34,830 nucleotides of DNA from assembly GCA_025057205.1 (NCBI GenBank), contig JANWXR010000004.1, positions 1-34,830 on the forward strand. Direction: 5' to 3'. The notes under the pieces are model-generated. The model was given only the letters and a program-made list of their open reading frames with translations. It was not told where the DNA came from and made no database searches. This DNA comes from Anaerolineales bacterium (GTDB taxonomy: Bacteria; Chloroflexota; Anaerolineae; Anaerolineales; UBA6663). A program made the translations under genes and the position numbers. This document shows, in pieces, positions 1-7,963 of this stretch; within the stretch, counting starts at the first letter, position 1, and each line of letters begins with the position of its first letter.

Positions 1-1789
1 CGTTGCCCGAGTCCGCCACTTTGATGTCGAGGAACGCGCCCTGCGGCCCGCGGTCGGCGGCCTGCAGGCTAATGGTGAGATGCCCGCCGGTGGGCATGGC
101 CTGGATGGCGTTCTCGATCAGGTTGACGAACACGCGCTCCAGCAGGCCGGCATCGGCCAGCACGAGCGGGCATTCGGTGGGGACATGCAGGGCGCGGATG
201 ATGTTGCGCTGCTGGAGTTTGGCGCTCCAGCGGCTCAGCAGCCGTTCGAGCATCGGGCGCAGGTCGGTGAGCCGGAGCTTCGGCTCGATGGGCTTGGTCC
301 AGGCCAGCATGTTGTTCATCAGCTCGGAGAGGCGCGTCGCCTCGGCCTGTATCTTGGCGAGCGACGGTTGCAGCGGGTCATCCTCGCTCAGTCGAGAGGC
401 GATGAACTGTACCCCCATCGAGATGTTGTTGAGCGGTGCACGTACTTCGTGCGCAAAGGCGGCGGTGGATTGGCCGATGTAGGCCAGATGGTCGAGTTGT
501 TCGCGTTTCAGCTCTTCGGCGCGCAATTGCGAGAGGTCGCTCAGCACCACGACGCAGCCGCCCGCCGGCGGAGGCAACGGCCGGATGCGCAGCATCACCG
601 GTAGGGCCTCGCCGTTGCGTCGGTGCACTTCGCCCTCCTTCTCGTCAGGCATGGCCGGATCGTTGAGGGCGGCCTGTAGCACACGCGCCAGCGTTTCGTC
701 GGGGGAGAGCACGTCCTCCACCTTCAGGCCGATCACGTCTTCCGGGCGATAGCCGAGCATACGGGCGGCTGCCGGATTAAGTTCGTCCACTGCGCCGGAA
801 GCATTGACGAAGAAGATGCCTTCGCTCACCTGGCTGTGAAGAGCCGAGAGCTGGTTGGTGAGGACGTAGGTCAGCCGTTGTGCGTCGAGCAGGCGCGCGT
901 GCCGCGCTACCTGGCGAATGAGCTGCATGAGGTGGCACGCGGCCACTTCAAGATAAGGCGCGGCAGCAAGAGGCGGCGGGCTGCCCACCTGATAGGCGAG
1001 GAACAGCACGCCCATCGGCGTCGGCGCTTTGCCCAGCGGCTGAGCGATGAGGTGCGCCCAGCCGGCGGCGCGAAACGCTTGGGCCAGTGGGTTGTCGGCG
1101 CGTTGCGTGCTGTTCCAGGTCAGCGGGGATTTGAGCGGGCCGGCCTGCTCCGCCGGCAGGCTGAGTGGAACCTGGCGTGGCAGGTTGTGGCGGAGCTCCA
1201 ACCGGAGTTCGCCGCTTTCCGGCAGGGTTTGGTACAGGCCGGCGGCATCGGCGCTGAAGGCGGCGGCCACGCGCTCCAACGCCGGCGGCAGCACCTCGGC
1301 GGTCGGCGCGTCGAACAGTTCCAACACCAGATGCAGGTGTCGGATGAGATGTTCATGGCGTGCCTTCTCCAGCTCCTGCGCCTGGCGCGCCTCCGTGGGC
1401 GTGGCCTGCGCCAGCACCAGGACTTCGCCGCCGTCGTCGAAGGCCGAGATGCGAATGTCCATCGGCAGCGGCCGGTCACCGTGAGTGAGCACGGGCACGG
1501 CCAGCAGCTGGCGGACATTGCCCGGTTGCAAGTTGTGAAACGTCTCCAACGCTTCGGGCGACAGGATGAACTCGGCCAGCGCGCATTTGAGCAGTTCTTC
1601 GCGCGTCCAGCCGGTGAGGGCGATGGCGCGGCTGTTGATGGTGACGAACTGACCGGTGCGCGGCACGACCACCCAGGCCGCGCTCGGCATCTGCTCGATG
1701 ACGTGCTGCAAGCGCGTGGCGTAATTGCGTGGCGGGAAGAGCGCGCGCAGCGGATTGAGCGGCCTGGTCCTTAGGGAGGCAGAACTCAT
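1..1789 (-). CDS. PAS/GAF sensor histidine kinase, C-terminus cut by window edge
   Basis: This gene is absent from the ORF track because it has no stop inside the window. Read on the minus strand from the ATG at 1789 it is open for 596 codons. The order is a PAS domain (about residues 25-130), a GAF-like region (about 145-280), a second PAS (about 310-420), a HisKA dimerisation helix with the H-box AFAHEVRAPLNN (phospho-acceptor about His447), and a HATPase domain whose N-box NLIENAIQAM is present. The window ends inside the G1 box (VADSGN). No membrane helix is visible, so it is probably a cytosolic sensor. Its ATG overlaps the rpoN stop (ATGA), so the two are translationally coupled. Family knowledge: such kinases autophosphorylate on His and pass phosphate to a receiver; the partner is unknown, although two lone receivers lie nearby. 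Confidence 0.9.
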   Translation of the reverse strand, partial: MSSASLRTRPLNPLRALFPPRNYATRLQHVIEQMPSAAWVVVPRTGQFVTINSRAIALTGWTREELLKCALAEFILSPEALETFHNLQPGNVRQLLAVPVLTHGDRPLPMDIRISAFDDGGEVLVLAQATPTEARQAQELEKARHEHLIRHLHLVLELFDAPTAEVLPPALERVAAAFSADAAGLYQTLPESGELRLELRHNLPRQVPLSLPAEQAGPLKSPLTWNSTQRADNPLAQAFRAAGWAHLIAQPLGKAPTPMGVLFLAYQVGSPPPLAAAPYLEVAACHLMQLIRQVARHARLLDAQRLTYVLTNQLSALHSQVSEGIFFVNASGAVDELNPAAARMLGYRPEDVIGLKVEDVLSPDETLARVLQAALNDPAMPDEKEGEVHRRNGEALPVMLRIRPLPPPAGGCVVVLSDLSQLRAEELKREQLDHLAYIGQSTAAFAHEVRAPLNNISMGVQFIASRLSEDDPLQPSLAKIQAEATRLSELMNNMLAWTKPIEPKLRLTDLRPMLERLLSRWSAKLQQRNIIRALHVPTECPLVLADAGLLERVFVNLIENAIQAMPTGGHLTISLQAADRGPQGAFLDIKVADSGN

Positions 1790-3237
1790 TCGGCGTAGGC
1801 GGTCATTGGCGCCAGGGCTGCGGCTCGCGCACGGGCCAGACCGCGCAGGTGTGCAGGAAGGATGCCGAGCATGTTGCGGTACTTCGCCACGGTGCGCCGC
1901 GCTACGTGGACGCCCTCCTCCGCCAGGCGGGCGGCGATTTCGTCGTCGGTCAGTGGGTGCGTCTCCGCTTCGATGATGCGGCGCACCTGGTCGCGCACGG
2001 AGAGGCTGCGGTCGAAGAACTTGGCCAGCGGCACGATGCGACCGCTGGGCAGGGCGATGGATTTGCCTGCCACCGCCCGCGAGATGGTTGACTCGTGAAC
2101 GCCGAGGGCGCGCGCGACGCGCGAGCGGGTGAGCGGGCGCAGATCGCCGTCTCCACCCAAGATGAAATCGCGCTGTTCGGTGGCAATCACCTCCATCAAC
2201 CGGCGCAGGGTGTGATTGCGCTGTTGTAGGCACTTGGTAATCAGGGCTGCGCGCTCCACAGCCTGCGCCCACTTCTCGCGCTCTTCGTCGCCGGCGAAGG
2301 CGGTGTTCTCCTGGAGTGCCGCCTTGAATTGGGGGTTGACGCGCAGCCAGCCGGAGAGCGGTGTGCTAATCTCCACCATGAGGGCTTTGCTGTGCCGCAT
2401 CTGCGAGATGGTGATGTCGGGTTCGCGGTAGCCGACCACGTCCTCATGCGGGAGTTTGCCTTCGCCCCAGAAGGCGCGGGCCGGGTAGGGCGTCAGGTTG
2501 CGCTGGATGAATTGCGCAGCCTGCGTGGCGAGCGCCGGCGGAATGCGCAGGGCGCGCGCCAGCCGTGCGTAATCCTGCCGCGCCAGCGCGTCCAGGTGAT
2601 GCTCGATGATGTGCCGGGCCGGCGTTGCCAGCGCGGCGGGGCAGGCCCCGGCCTCCACCAGCGAGTCGAGCTGGATGAGCAGCGACTCCTGCCGGGTGCG
2701 CGCGCCCACGCCGGGCGGGTCGGCGCGCTGAATCAGGCCGAGCACACGCTCGACGGCAGACGGCGGCACGCGCAGGTAGGCGGCGGCCTCGGCAAGCGGC
2801 TCATCGAAGAATCCGTCCTCATCCAGCCGGGCCAGCAAGTAAGCGGCGATCGGCCGCTCGTGCGGCTCGAGCATCGGCGCAATCTGGCGCAGCAGATGCT
2901 CTTCCAGCCGCTCCTGTTGGCGGGCTTCCAGGTCGGTATCGCGTTCCTCGCCATCCGAGGCGTTCCGCCCGCCGCTGGGCTGCCGGGGCGAGAGGAAAAC
3001 CACGGGCAGGTCATCCTCGCGCGGCGCGGCGCAGGTGGGGCAGGGCAAGCGGGTGAGTCGCTTGTTGCACTGCGGGCAACGCAGCTCTTCGACCAGCTCG
3101 AGAGCCGGGTTTTTGTTGAGTTCGTTGCGTAGGGCCGCCTCCAGCTCCGTCGTGGACATGTGGAGGAAGGTCATGGTTTGAGCCAGGTGAGCGGTGGTCT
3201 GCGGACGAAGTTCGTGGAAGGCGCGGTGACTGAGCAT
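1786..3237 (-). CDS. rpoN: RNA polymerase sigma-54 factor with zinc-ribbon-like insertion
   Basis: RpoN directs RNA polymerase to -24/-12 promoters and needs an AAA+ activator to open them. The protein has a Gln-poor region I (LRPQTTAHLAQTMTFLHMS), a core-binding domain, the HTH-like segment with HESTISRAV and SGRIVPLAKFF, and the C-terminal RpoN box ARRTVAKYR. The track ORF begins 34 codons earlier, but homology starts at MLSHRAFHELRPQ, so I place the start at the ATG at 3237 (483 aa, normal family length). No strong ribosome site precedes it. Odd feature: directly after region I there is CPQC...CPTC (Cys54, 57, 66, 69), a likely zinc ribbon not found in the textbook sigma-54. No sigma-54 activator gene is in the window. 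It is followed in ATGA overlap by the histidine kinase. Confidence 0.95.
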   Translation of the reverse strand: MLSHRAFHELRPQTTAHLAQTMTFLHMSTTELEAALRNELNKNPALELVEELRCPQCNKRLTRLPCPTCAAPREDDLPVVFLSPRQPSGGRNASDGEERDTDLEARQQERLEEHLLRQIAPMLEPHERPIAAYLLARLDEDGFFDEPLAEAAAYLRVPPSAVERVLGLIQRADPPGVGARTRQESLLIQLDSLVEAGACPAALATPARHIIEHHLDALARQDYARLARALRIPPALATQAAQFIQRNLTPYPARAFWGEGKLPHEDVVGYREPDITISQMRHSKALMVEISTPLSGWLRVNPQFKAALQENTAFAGDEEREKWAQAVERAALITKCLQQRNHTLRRLMEVIATEQRDFILGGDGDLRPLTRSRVARALGVHESTISRAVAGKSIALPSGRIVPLAKFFDRSLSVRDQVRRIIEAETHPLTDDEIAARLAEEGVHVARRTVAKYRNMLGILPAHLRGLARARAAALAPMTAYAE

Positions 3238-3259
3238 AATGCCTGGCAGTTTAGCCGTG

Positions 3260-3288
3260 AGTATAAACTTGGTTAGGATGCCGGTCAA
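3260..3288 (-). promoter_or_regulatory. Sigma-70-type promoter of rpoN
   Basis: On the minus strand there is TTGACC (3288-3283), a 17-bp spacer and TATACT (3265-3260). Each hexamer is one base off consensus. It lies 23 bp upstream of the rpoN ATG, giving a short leader. Confidence 0.7.
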
Positions 3289-3359
3289 CGCTGATGCAAG
3301 TTGTGTGCCAGGCGACCGAACCAAGAAAGACGGGAGCATTTCAGATTATTGGCCGCCCC

Positions 3360-3837
3360 TTCGACTACAACCCGCAAAGGCAGCGGGCCTCCGTTCAGAG
3401 TGCAGCCCGGCCAAAAAATAGAAATGCACCCAGAAAGACCGCACCAGCTTGAGAGGGTTGACGGCGAAGTTACCGACGGGTTGACCATCCGAGTCGTGCA
3501 GGTCGGAGCCTGGCCCGCTGTTGGCATCCGGCGTGGTCAGGGTGTAGCGCGGGGTGGTGAGAGCGGCCTGCGTCAGATCAATGCATCGGCGGTTACCAGG
3601 ACGTCAGCAATGCCGGTATCAATTGCCGTTTCGAGCGTGCCGCTGCCATTGGCAATGTTACTGTCGTGTCGCGGCGGCCGTTGCTGTTGTAATCGTGATA
3701 GATGACCTCCGGTGAGCGTGCCAGCGGGTCTGCGCCGAGGGGACCGCAAGCGAAAAGTTGAGTAGTACGAGTGCCTGAAGTAAGGCCAGTCCAAGGCGAC
3801 TCAGTCGTCTGGCCTGACTGTTGGCGGGTGTGTTCAT
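3360..3837 (-). pseudogene. Decayed secreted SdrD_B-like (Cna-B-type) surface protein gene
   Basis: No single frame is open, but pieces in successive minus-strand frames look like one protein. Frame 1 starts at the ATG at 3837 and gives MNTPANSQARRLSRLG followed by a hydrophobic LALLQALVLLNFSLAVPSA, a signal peptide. A shifted frame then gives PEVIYHDYNSNGRRDT, resembling the WxDxNxNGxxD opening of SdrD_B domains. A third frame gives NIANGSGTLETAIDTGIADVLVTA, and a fourth gives LTTPDANSGPGSDLHDSDGQ, resembling the later acidic part of the same domain. At least three frameshifts are needed, so this is a relic. The downstream part (below about 3420) shows no recognisable sequence. The family match is by eye; confidence in the pseudogene status is higher than in the exact family. 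Confidence 0.5.
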
Positions 3838-3935
3838 AGAGTCCCCAGAGGGCCGATTCGTTTGTGTCACCTGCGGGTGATGCTCATCATATAAAAGCAG
3901 CCTGCAGAGGCAAACGGCCTGGCTAGCCGCAGGAA

Positions 3936-3968
3936 CAAAAAGGCCTGGCAGGCAAAAGCCTGCCAGGC
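3936..3968 (-). terminator. Rho-independent terminator of the receiver gene
   Basis: There is a perfect 11-bp inverted repeat, GCCTGGCAGGC, loop of four, GCCTGCCAGGC (3943-3953 and 3958-3968). On the minus strand it is followed by CTTTTTG. It sits 16 bp after the stop of the response-regulator gene. Confidence 0.8.
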
Positions 3969-3984
3969 TTTGGGATCGTGAGGG

Positions 3985-4461
3985 TTACAGCGCCGGATTC
4001 TCCACCGGCGCAGCGCCTGACTGTGGCCGTGCAACCTGCCGGATCACCGCCGCCAGCTCATCCAAGGCCTGATGTTTTGAAACAAAGGCAGCTGCGCCGG
4101 CCTCCCGGGCGCGGCTTTGCAGAAACTCGTCGTCGTACAGGCTGAGGATAATGACGGCGCTCTGCGGAGCAACGGCATGCAGTGCGCTGGTCGCCGCCAG
4201 GCCGTCCAGGCGCGGCATATCAATATCCATCAGTACAATGTCGGGCTGAAGCTGCCTCACCAGTTGCAGCGCCGACTCACCGTCTTCCGCTTCACCGACA
4301 ATGTGCATGTCCGGTTCGGCGCCCAGCCACGAACCGACGGCTTGGCGAATAACAGGTTGGTCATCCACGAGAAGAACACGGATCGCGTCCGAAGAGTCCA
4401 CGGTTCCACCATTCAGGGTTGACTCCCGCCGAGTGTATACTGTTCGCGCTATCCTTGCCAT
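3985..4461 (-). CDS. Stand-alone response-regulator receiver (REC) protein
   Basis: This single receiver domain has the acidic pocket VLLVDDQ, the phospho-acceptor Asp in IVLMDIDMPRLDG, a Ser in IILSLYDD and the Lys in FVSKH. The sequence resembles NarL/FixJ-type receivers, but the protein stops just after the receiver (PVENPAL) and has no DNA-binding domain. It may therefore work by protein contacts or as a phosphate shuttle. The track start is the ATG at 4461. A GTG at 4401 (VDSSDAIRVLLVDDQ), preceded by GGTGG, is an alternative that fits the usual N-terminus of receivers better and gives 138 aa. It is transcribed away from the amidohydrolase gene and ends at a strong terminator. Its kinase partner cannot be told from the sequence. 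Confidence 0.88.
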   Translation of the reverse strand: MARIARTVYTRRESTLNGGTVDSSDAIRVLLVDDQPVIRQAVGSWLGAEPDMHIVGEAEDGESALQLVRQLQPDIVLMDIDMPRLDGLAATSALHAVAPQSAVIILSLYDDEFLQSRAREAGAAAFVSKHQALDELAAVIRQVARPQSGAAPVENPAL

Positions 4462-4521
4462 CCCGCTCTAGGCCTACCTGTTTTTTGTAAATCAGTCTCT
4501 CTGAAATAGGAGCGCACTCCT

Positions 4522-5544
4522 ATGCGCGTTTGGTTCTCCGAGCGCCATCGCCGCCATGCCACCGACCCGATCCGCTTTCATGATGAGCCCTATGCTGAAG
4601 TCCCCGCTCGGGCCGAGCGCATTCGTACAGCGTTGCTGGCGGGTGGATTTACTGACTGGGCCGAGCCTGCCGATCATGGTCAGGCGCCGCTTCTGGCCGT
4701 GCACACTCCTGGCCTGCTCGAGTTCCTCCAGACGATTTATCCTGCCAGCCGGGGTCTGCGCCCGGCTACCGCTTTCTTTCAGGCCGATACTTTCGCAACC
4801 CGCAGTGCGCGCCGCCGCTCGCCGCATCCGTGGGCGCAGGTTGGTTACTACGCCTTCGATATCGAAGCGCCGTTCCTCGAAGGGACGTGGGAGGCCGCTT
4901 ACTGGTCTGCCCAGTGCGCGCTCAGCGCCGCCGACGCCGTGCTCGCCGGCGAATGCGCCGCCTACGCGCTCTGCCGCCCGCCCGGCCATCATGCCCTGGC
5001 CGATCAAATCGGTGGCTTTTGCTACCTGAACAACGCCGCCATCGCCGCGCGCTATCTGCAACAGGGCCGGCCGACTCGCGTTGCCATTTTGGACGTGGAC
5101 TATCATCACGGCAACGGCACGCAGGAAATCTTCTACGCCGACCCGACTGTTTTCTTTGTCTCGCTGCACGCTCACCCCGATATCGAGTACCCGTTCTTCT
5201 GGGGAGGGGCGGAGGAGCGTGGCGAAGGGCCGGGCGCGGGCTTCAACCTGAACCTGCCGCTGCCGCAGGGCACGGGCGATGCCGAATATCTTGCGGCGCT
5301 CGATCAGGCGTTAGCCGCCATCCGCGACTACGCGCCGCGCTACCTTGTCGTCTCGCTGGGGCTGGACATTGCGCAGGGCGACCCGGCTTCGCTGGCCGGC
5401 TTTGCTGTAACTACTGCCGGCTTTCGCGCCATCGGCGAGCGGATTGCGGCGTTGGAGCTGCCGACGCTGATCGTGCAGGAGGGCGGCTATCGGCTGGACA
5501 CGCTGGGTGAGAACGCCGTTGCCTTTCTGCGGGCTTTCCGCTGA
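4522..5544 (+). CDS. Acetylpolyamine amidohydrolase / histone-deacetylase-fold enzyme
   Basis: This is a zinc hydrolase of the arginase/deacetylase fold that removes acetyl groups from acetylated polyamines or lysine. Visible motifs are RPPGHHA (His156/157, general base pair), DVDYHHGNGT (zinc ligands Asp193 and His195), LDIAQGD (third ligand Asp282) and EGGY (catalytic Tyr323). The 340-aa length and these positions closely match what I recall for the Mycoplana acetylpolyamine amidohydrolase, which is why I prefer that call over AcuC or a protein deacetylase. The start is supported by AGGAG about 8 nt before the ATG. It is a single-gene unit divergent from the receiver gene, with a MITE-like element downstream. 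The substrate is inferred from family only. Confidence 0.88.
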   Translation: MRVWFSERHRRHATDPIRFHDEPYAEVPARAERIRTALLAGGFTDWAEPADHGQAPLLAVHTPGLLEFLQTIYPASRGLRPATAFFQADTFATRSARRRSPHPWAQVGYYAFDIEAPFLEGTWEAAYWSAQCALSAADAVLAGECAAYALCRPPGHHALADQIGGFCYLNNAAIAARYLQQGRPTRVAILDVDYHHGNGTQEIFYADPTVFFVSLHAHPDIEYPFFWGGAEERGEGPGAGFNLNLPLPQGTGDAEYLAALDQALAAIRDYAPRYLVVSLGLDIAQGDPASLAGFAVTTAGFRAIGERIAALELPTLIVQEGGYRLDTLGENAVAFLRAFR

Positions 5545-5631
5545 GTGAGCGCTCGGCGCAAGGCGAGTTGCTTCTTTACCGCAGAGCGCGCCGAGTGCGT
5601 GGAGATATGACAATAAAGAACGCTGCGCTCT

Positions 5632-5756
5632 CGTAACTGCTCAGCTGTCCTGATTTATCCGCAGATTACGTAGCTTTTCGCAGAGGCAATCTGTGACCAT
5701 CTGTGACATCTGTGGATTCTTTTCAACGGCTGGAAGCCGTTGCCTGAGCAGTTACG
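5632..5756. mobile_element. MITE-like element, copy 1 (125 bp, 13-bp TIR, 6-bp duplication)
   Basis: The perfect terminal inverted repeat CGTAACTGCTCAG / CTGAGCAGTTACG bounds 5632-5756. It is flanked on both sides by the same hexamer CGCTCT (5626-5631 and 5757-5762), as expected of a target-site duplication. The inside holds no gene. It contains CGCAGATTACG and CATCTGTGACATCTGTGGAT motifs and a perfect 8-bp hairpin CAACGGCT/AGCCGTTG (5724-5742). A diverged copy lies near 16411-16531. Confidence 0.6.
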
Positions 5757-5794
5757 CGCTCTCTTCGGTTAGCCCCTCGCCGTAGACTCAAGGA

Positions 5795-5800
5795 TATAAT
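5795..5800 (+). promoter_or_regulatory. -10 element (TATAAT) 8 nt before the glycosyltransferase ATG
   Basis: A perfect TATAAT ends 8 nt before the ATG at 5809, so transcription would start at or within about 2 nt of the ATG (leaderless mRNA). No clear -35 is visible, and no ribosome binding site precedes the ATG. Confidence 0.45.
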
Positions 5801-5808
5801 TCCCCGCG

Positions 5809-7173
5809 ATGCGCATCGCCATGCTTTCTTATCACACCTGTCCGCTGGCCACGCTCGGCGGCAAAGACACCGGCGGCATGAACGTCTACGTGCGCGACCT
5901 GACGCGCGAACTGGGACGGCGCGGCCTGCGCGTGGACGTGTTCACCCGCTCTCAGGACGAGCATCAGCCGCACGTCAAAGAAGAGCTGGGCTACGGCAAC
6001 CGCGTCATCCACATCCCGGCCGGGCCGGAAGTGCCGCTGCCCAGAGAAATCCTCTACCAGCACGTTCCCGAGTTCGTCGGCGGCGTGCGCGAGTTTGCGC
6101 GTGCCAACGACCTGCACTACGACGTGATCCACGCCCACTATTGGCTCTCCGGCGTGGCGGCCCGCAGCTTGCGTGAGACTTGGCACATCCCGTTCGTGCT
6201 GATGTTCCATACCCTCGGCCACATGAAGAACCGCGTTGCACAAAGCGAGGCCGAACGCGAGGGCGCGCTGCGCGTGCAGGTGGAGACCGAGCTGATGGCC
6301 CAGGCCGACCGCCTGATTGCAGCGACACCGGCAGAGATTGCACAAATGCAATGGCTCTACGGCGCCGACATCAGCCGCGCCGTCGTCATCCCGCCCGGCG
6401 TGGATTTGAACCTCTTTTATCCGCGCCCGGCCAACGTGGCGAAGCAACGCATCGGCGTGGACCCCGACCGCATCCTGCTCCTCTTCGTCGGGCGCATCGA
6501 GCCGCTCAAGGGCCTGGAGACTCTGCTGCGCGCGCTGGCCGTTCTCAAGGAGCGCGGCGTCTGCCAGTGCAACCAGCTGGCGCTCTCCATCATCGGCGGC
6601 GACCCGGAGGAAGATGCCGCCCAGCGCAATGCAGAGATGGAGCGCATCAAGGCCCTGCGCAGCCGGCTCGGCCTGGAGGGGATGGTGACCTTCCTGGGCA
6701 AACAGGATCAGGACACGCTACCCGATTACTATTCCGCCGCCGACGCCGTCGTGATGCCGTCGCACTACGAGTCCTTCGGGATGGTGGCGCTGGAGGCGAT
6801 GGCCTGCGGTACACCCGTCATCGCCTCCGAAGTGGGCGGGTTGGCCTTCCTGGTCAAGGACGGCGAGACAGGTTTCCACGTGCCGGACCGCGACCCGGAG
6901 GCGCTGGCCGACCGCATCTGCGACATCATCACCGACCCGCTGCTGCGCGCGAAACTGGGCGGCCAGGCGGCGGAGTACGCGCGCAGTTACTGCTGGCCGC
7001 TCATCGCCGATAAAATCATCGCAGTTTATCGCGAACTACACACAGGCCGTGCACCGGCCTGGCTGGAGCGAAGAGGCAAGGCGCACGATGGTGCCGCCCT
7101 TACCAGCGAAACAGCCTCCGCATCACCCGATCCCACACCGCGTCCGGCAGGAAACGGCGCAGCAGTATATTGA
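5809..7173 (+). CDS. GT4 family glycosyltransferase, MshA / sucrose-phosphate-synthase-like
   Basis: This retaining GT-B glycosyltransferase has the N-terminal acceptor domain motif GGMNVYVRDLTRELGRRG and the GT4 donor-site signature SHYESFGMVALEAMACGTPV followed by EVGGLAFLV. The inner FVGRIEPLKG is also typical. The pattern is closest to MshA (UDP-GlcNAc:inositol-3-phosphate GlcNAc-transferase) and its relatives, and the window also encodes inositol-phosphate synthase, so an inositol-phosphate acceptor is plausible but unproven. No mshB, mshC or mshD is visible. The last 35-40 residues (AHDGAALTSETASASPD...) are low-complexity and lie beyond the conserved domain; the final 74 bp overlap the convergent SDR gene. 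The ATG is preceded by a TATAAT only 8 nt away and no ribosome site. Confidence 0.88.
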   Translation: MRIAMLSYHTCPLATLGGKDTGGMNVYVRDLTRELGRRGLRVDVFTRSQDEHQPHVKEELGYGNRVIHIPAGPEVPLPREILYQHVPEFVGGVREFARANDLHYDVIHAHYWLSGVAARSLRETWHIPFVLMFHTLGHMKNRVAQSEAEREGALRVQVETELMAQADRLIAATPAEIAQMQWLYGADISRAVVIPPGVDLNLFYPRPANVAKQRIGVDPDRILLLFVGRIEPLKGLETLLRALAVLKERGVCQCNQLALSIIGGDPEEDAAQRNAEMERIKALRSRLGLEGMVTFLGKQDQDTLPDYYSAADAVVMPSHYESFGMVALEAMACGTPVIASEVGGLAFLVKDGETGFHVPDRDPEALADRICDIITDPLLRAKLGGQAAEYARSYCWPLIADKIIAVYRELHTGRAPAWLERRGKAHDGAALTSETASASPDPTPRPAGNGAAVY

Positions 7174-7939
7174 GCGTGGTGCGGAAGGGGAACGAATAGC
7201 GGGCGCGCGGATGCGGGGTCATGAGGATTCGCTCAACGAGCGCCGCGAACTGCTCCGGCGGGAATCCCTCGCGAGCGGTGGCCTCTGCCAGCTGCGCGTA
7301 GCGCGCAATCAGCCCGCGATATGCTTCCGCCCTGCCGCCCGTGTACAGCGCCCGCGCGTTCTGCTCGCCGGCCTTCCAGATGGCCGTCGGGCTGCCGCCC
7401 GGCTCGATCACCACCACTTTCACTCCAAACGGCGCCAGCTCCAGCCGTAGCGAATCGCTCAGGGCCTCCAAAGCAAACTTGCTGGCGTGGTAGGCGCCCG
7501 TCACCGGGAACGCCATCCGCCCGCCCATGCTCGAAACATTGAGGATAGTTCCGCGCGCCGCCTTGAGCAGCGGTAGCAGCGCCTGCGTCACCGCCACCTG
7601 CGCGACGACGTTGATCTCCAGCTGCGCGCGCAGGTCGGCCAGCGGCAGGATTTCGAGCGGGCCGGGGTAGGCCGTGCCGGCGTTGTTGAGCAGCGCGTCG
7701 AGGGACGGCGCGAGCGCAGCCGCCGTGCGGCCCAGCTCCGCCACCTGCGCGTCGTCGGTGATGGCGCAGACCAGCGGCTCCAGCGTGATGTTTTTCTGCA
7801 ACGCTTCGGCGCGCAGGCTCTCTGCATCGAAGGCTTTGCGCACTACGGCCAGAACGCGCCAGCCGCGCTGCGCGAGATGAAGCGCCGTCGCTCGCCCAAA
7901 CCCTGAAGAACAACCCGTAATCAGAATCGTTCCGGTCAT
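7100..7939 (-). CDS. Short-chain dehydrogenase/reductase (classical SDR)
   Basis: This is an NAD(P)-dependent oxidoreductase of 279 aa. The cofactor motif TGCSSGFG is at residues 9-16, followed by NNAG, the active-site Ser in LNVSSMGG and the YHASK Tyr-Lys pair. The region after PGG (AIWKAGEQNARALY...) and the C-terminal basic tail RRFLPDAVWDRVMRRLFRW resemble retinol-dehydrogenase-like SDRs, but the substrate cannot be told. The start MTGTILITG fits the family. It lies 24 bp downstream of the YfhO gene on the same strand, and its 3' end overlaps the convergent glycosyltransferase by 74 bp. Confidence 0.9.
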   Translation of the reverse strand: MTGTILITGCSSGFGRATALHLAQRGWRVLAVVRKAFDAESLRAEALQKNITLEPLVCAITDDAQVAELGRTAAALAPSLDALLNNAGTAYPGPLEILPLADLRAQLEINVVAQVAVTQALLPLLKAARGTILNVSSMGGRMAFPVTGAYHASKFALEALSDSLRLELAPFGVKVVVIEPGGSPTAIWKAGEQNARALYTGGRAEAYRGLIARYAQLAEATAREGFPPEQFAALVERILMTPHPRARYSFPFRTTLNILLRRFLPDAVWDRVMRRLFRW

Positions 7940-7963
7940 TCGCCCTCATTGCCTCCGTTTCCC

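Noticed and set aside
836-1774. Plus-strand 312-aa ORF at the left end
   Set aside because: The minus strand encodes the histidine kinase in one open frame with H- and N-boxes; this ORF is its shadow.
4492-5175. Minus-strand 227-aa ORF opposite the amidohydrolase
   Set aside because: It is antisense to a gene with all catalytic motifs, has no recognisable domain and is explained by GC-rich codon bias.
5577-5605. CCGCAGAGCGCGCCGAG motif as a terminator of the amidohydrolase gene
   Set aside because: No convincing stem and no T-run; it looks more like a worn copy of the CCGCGAAG-type intergenic repeat.
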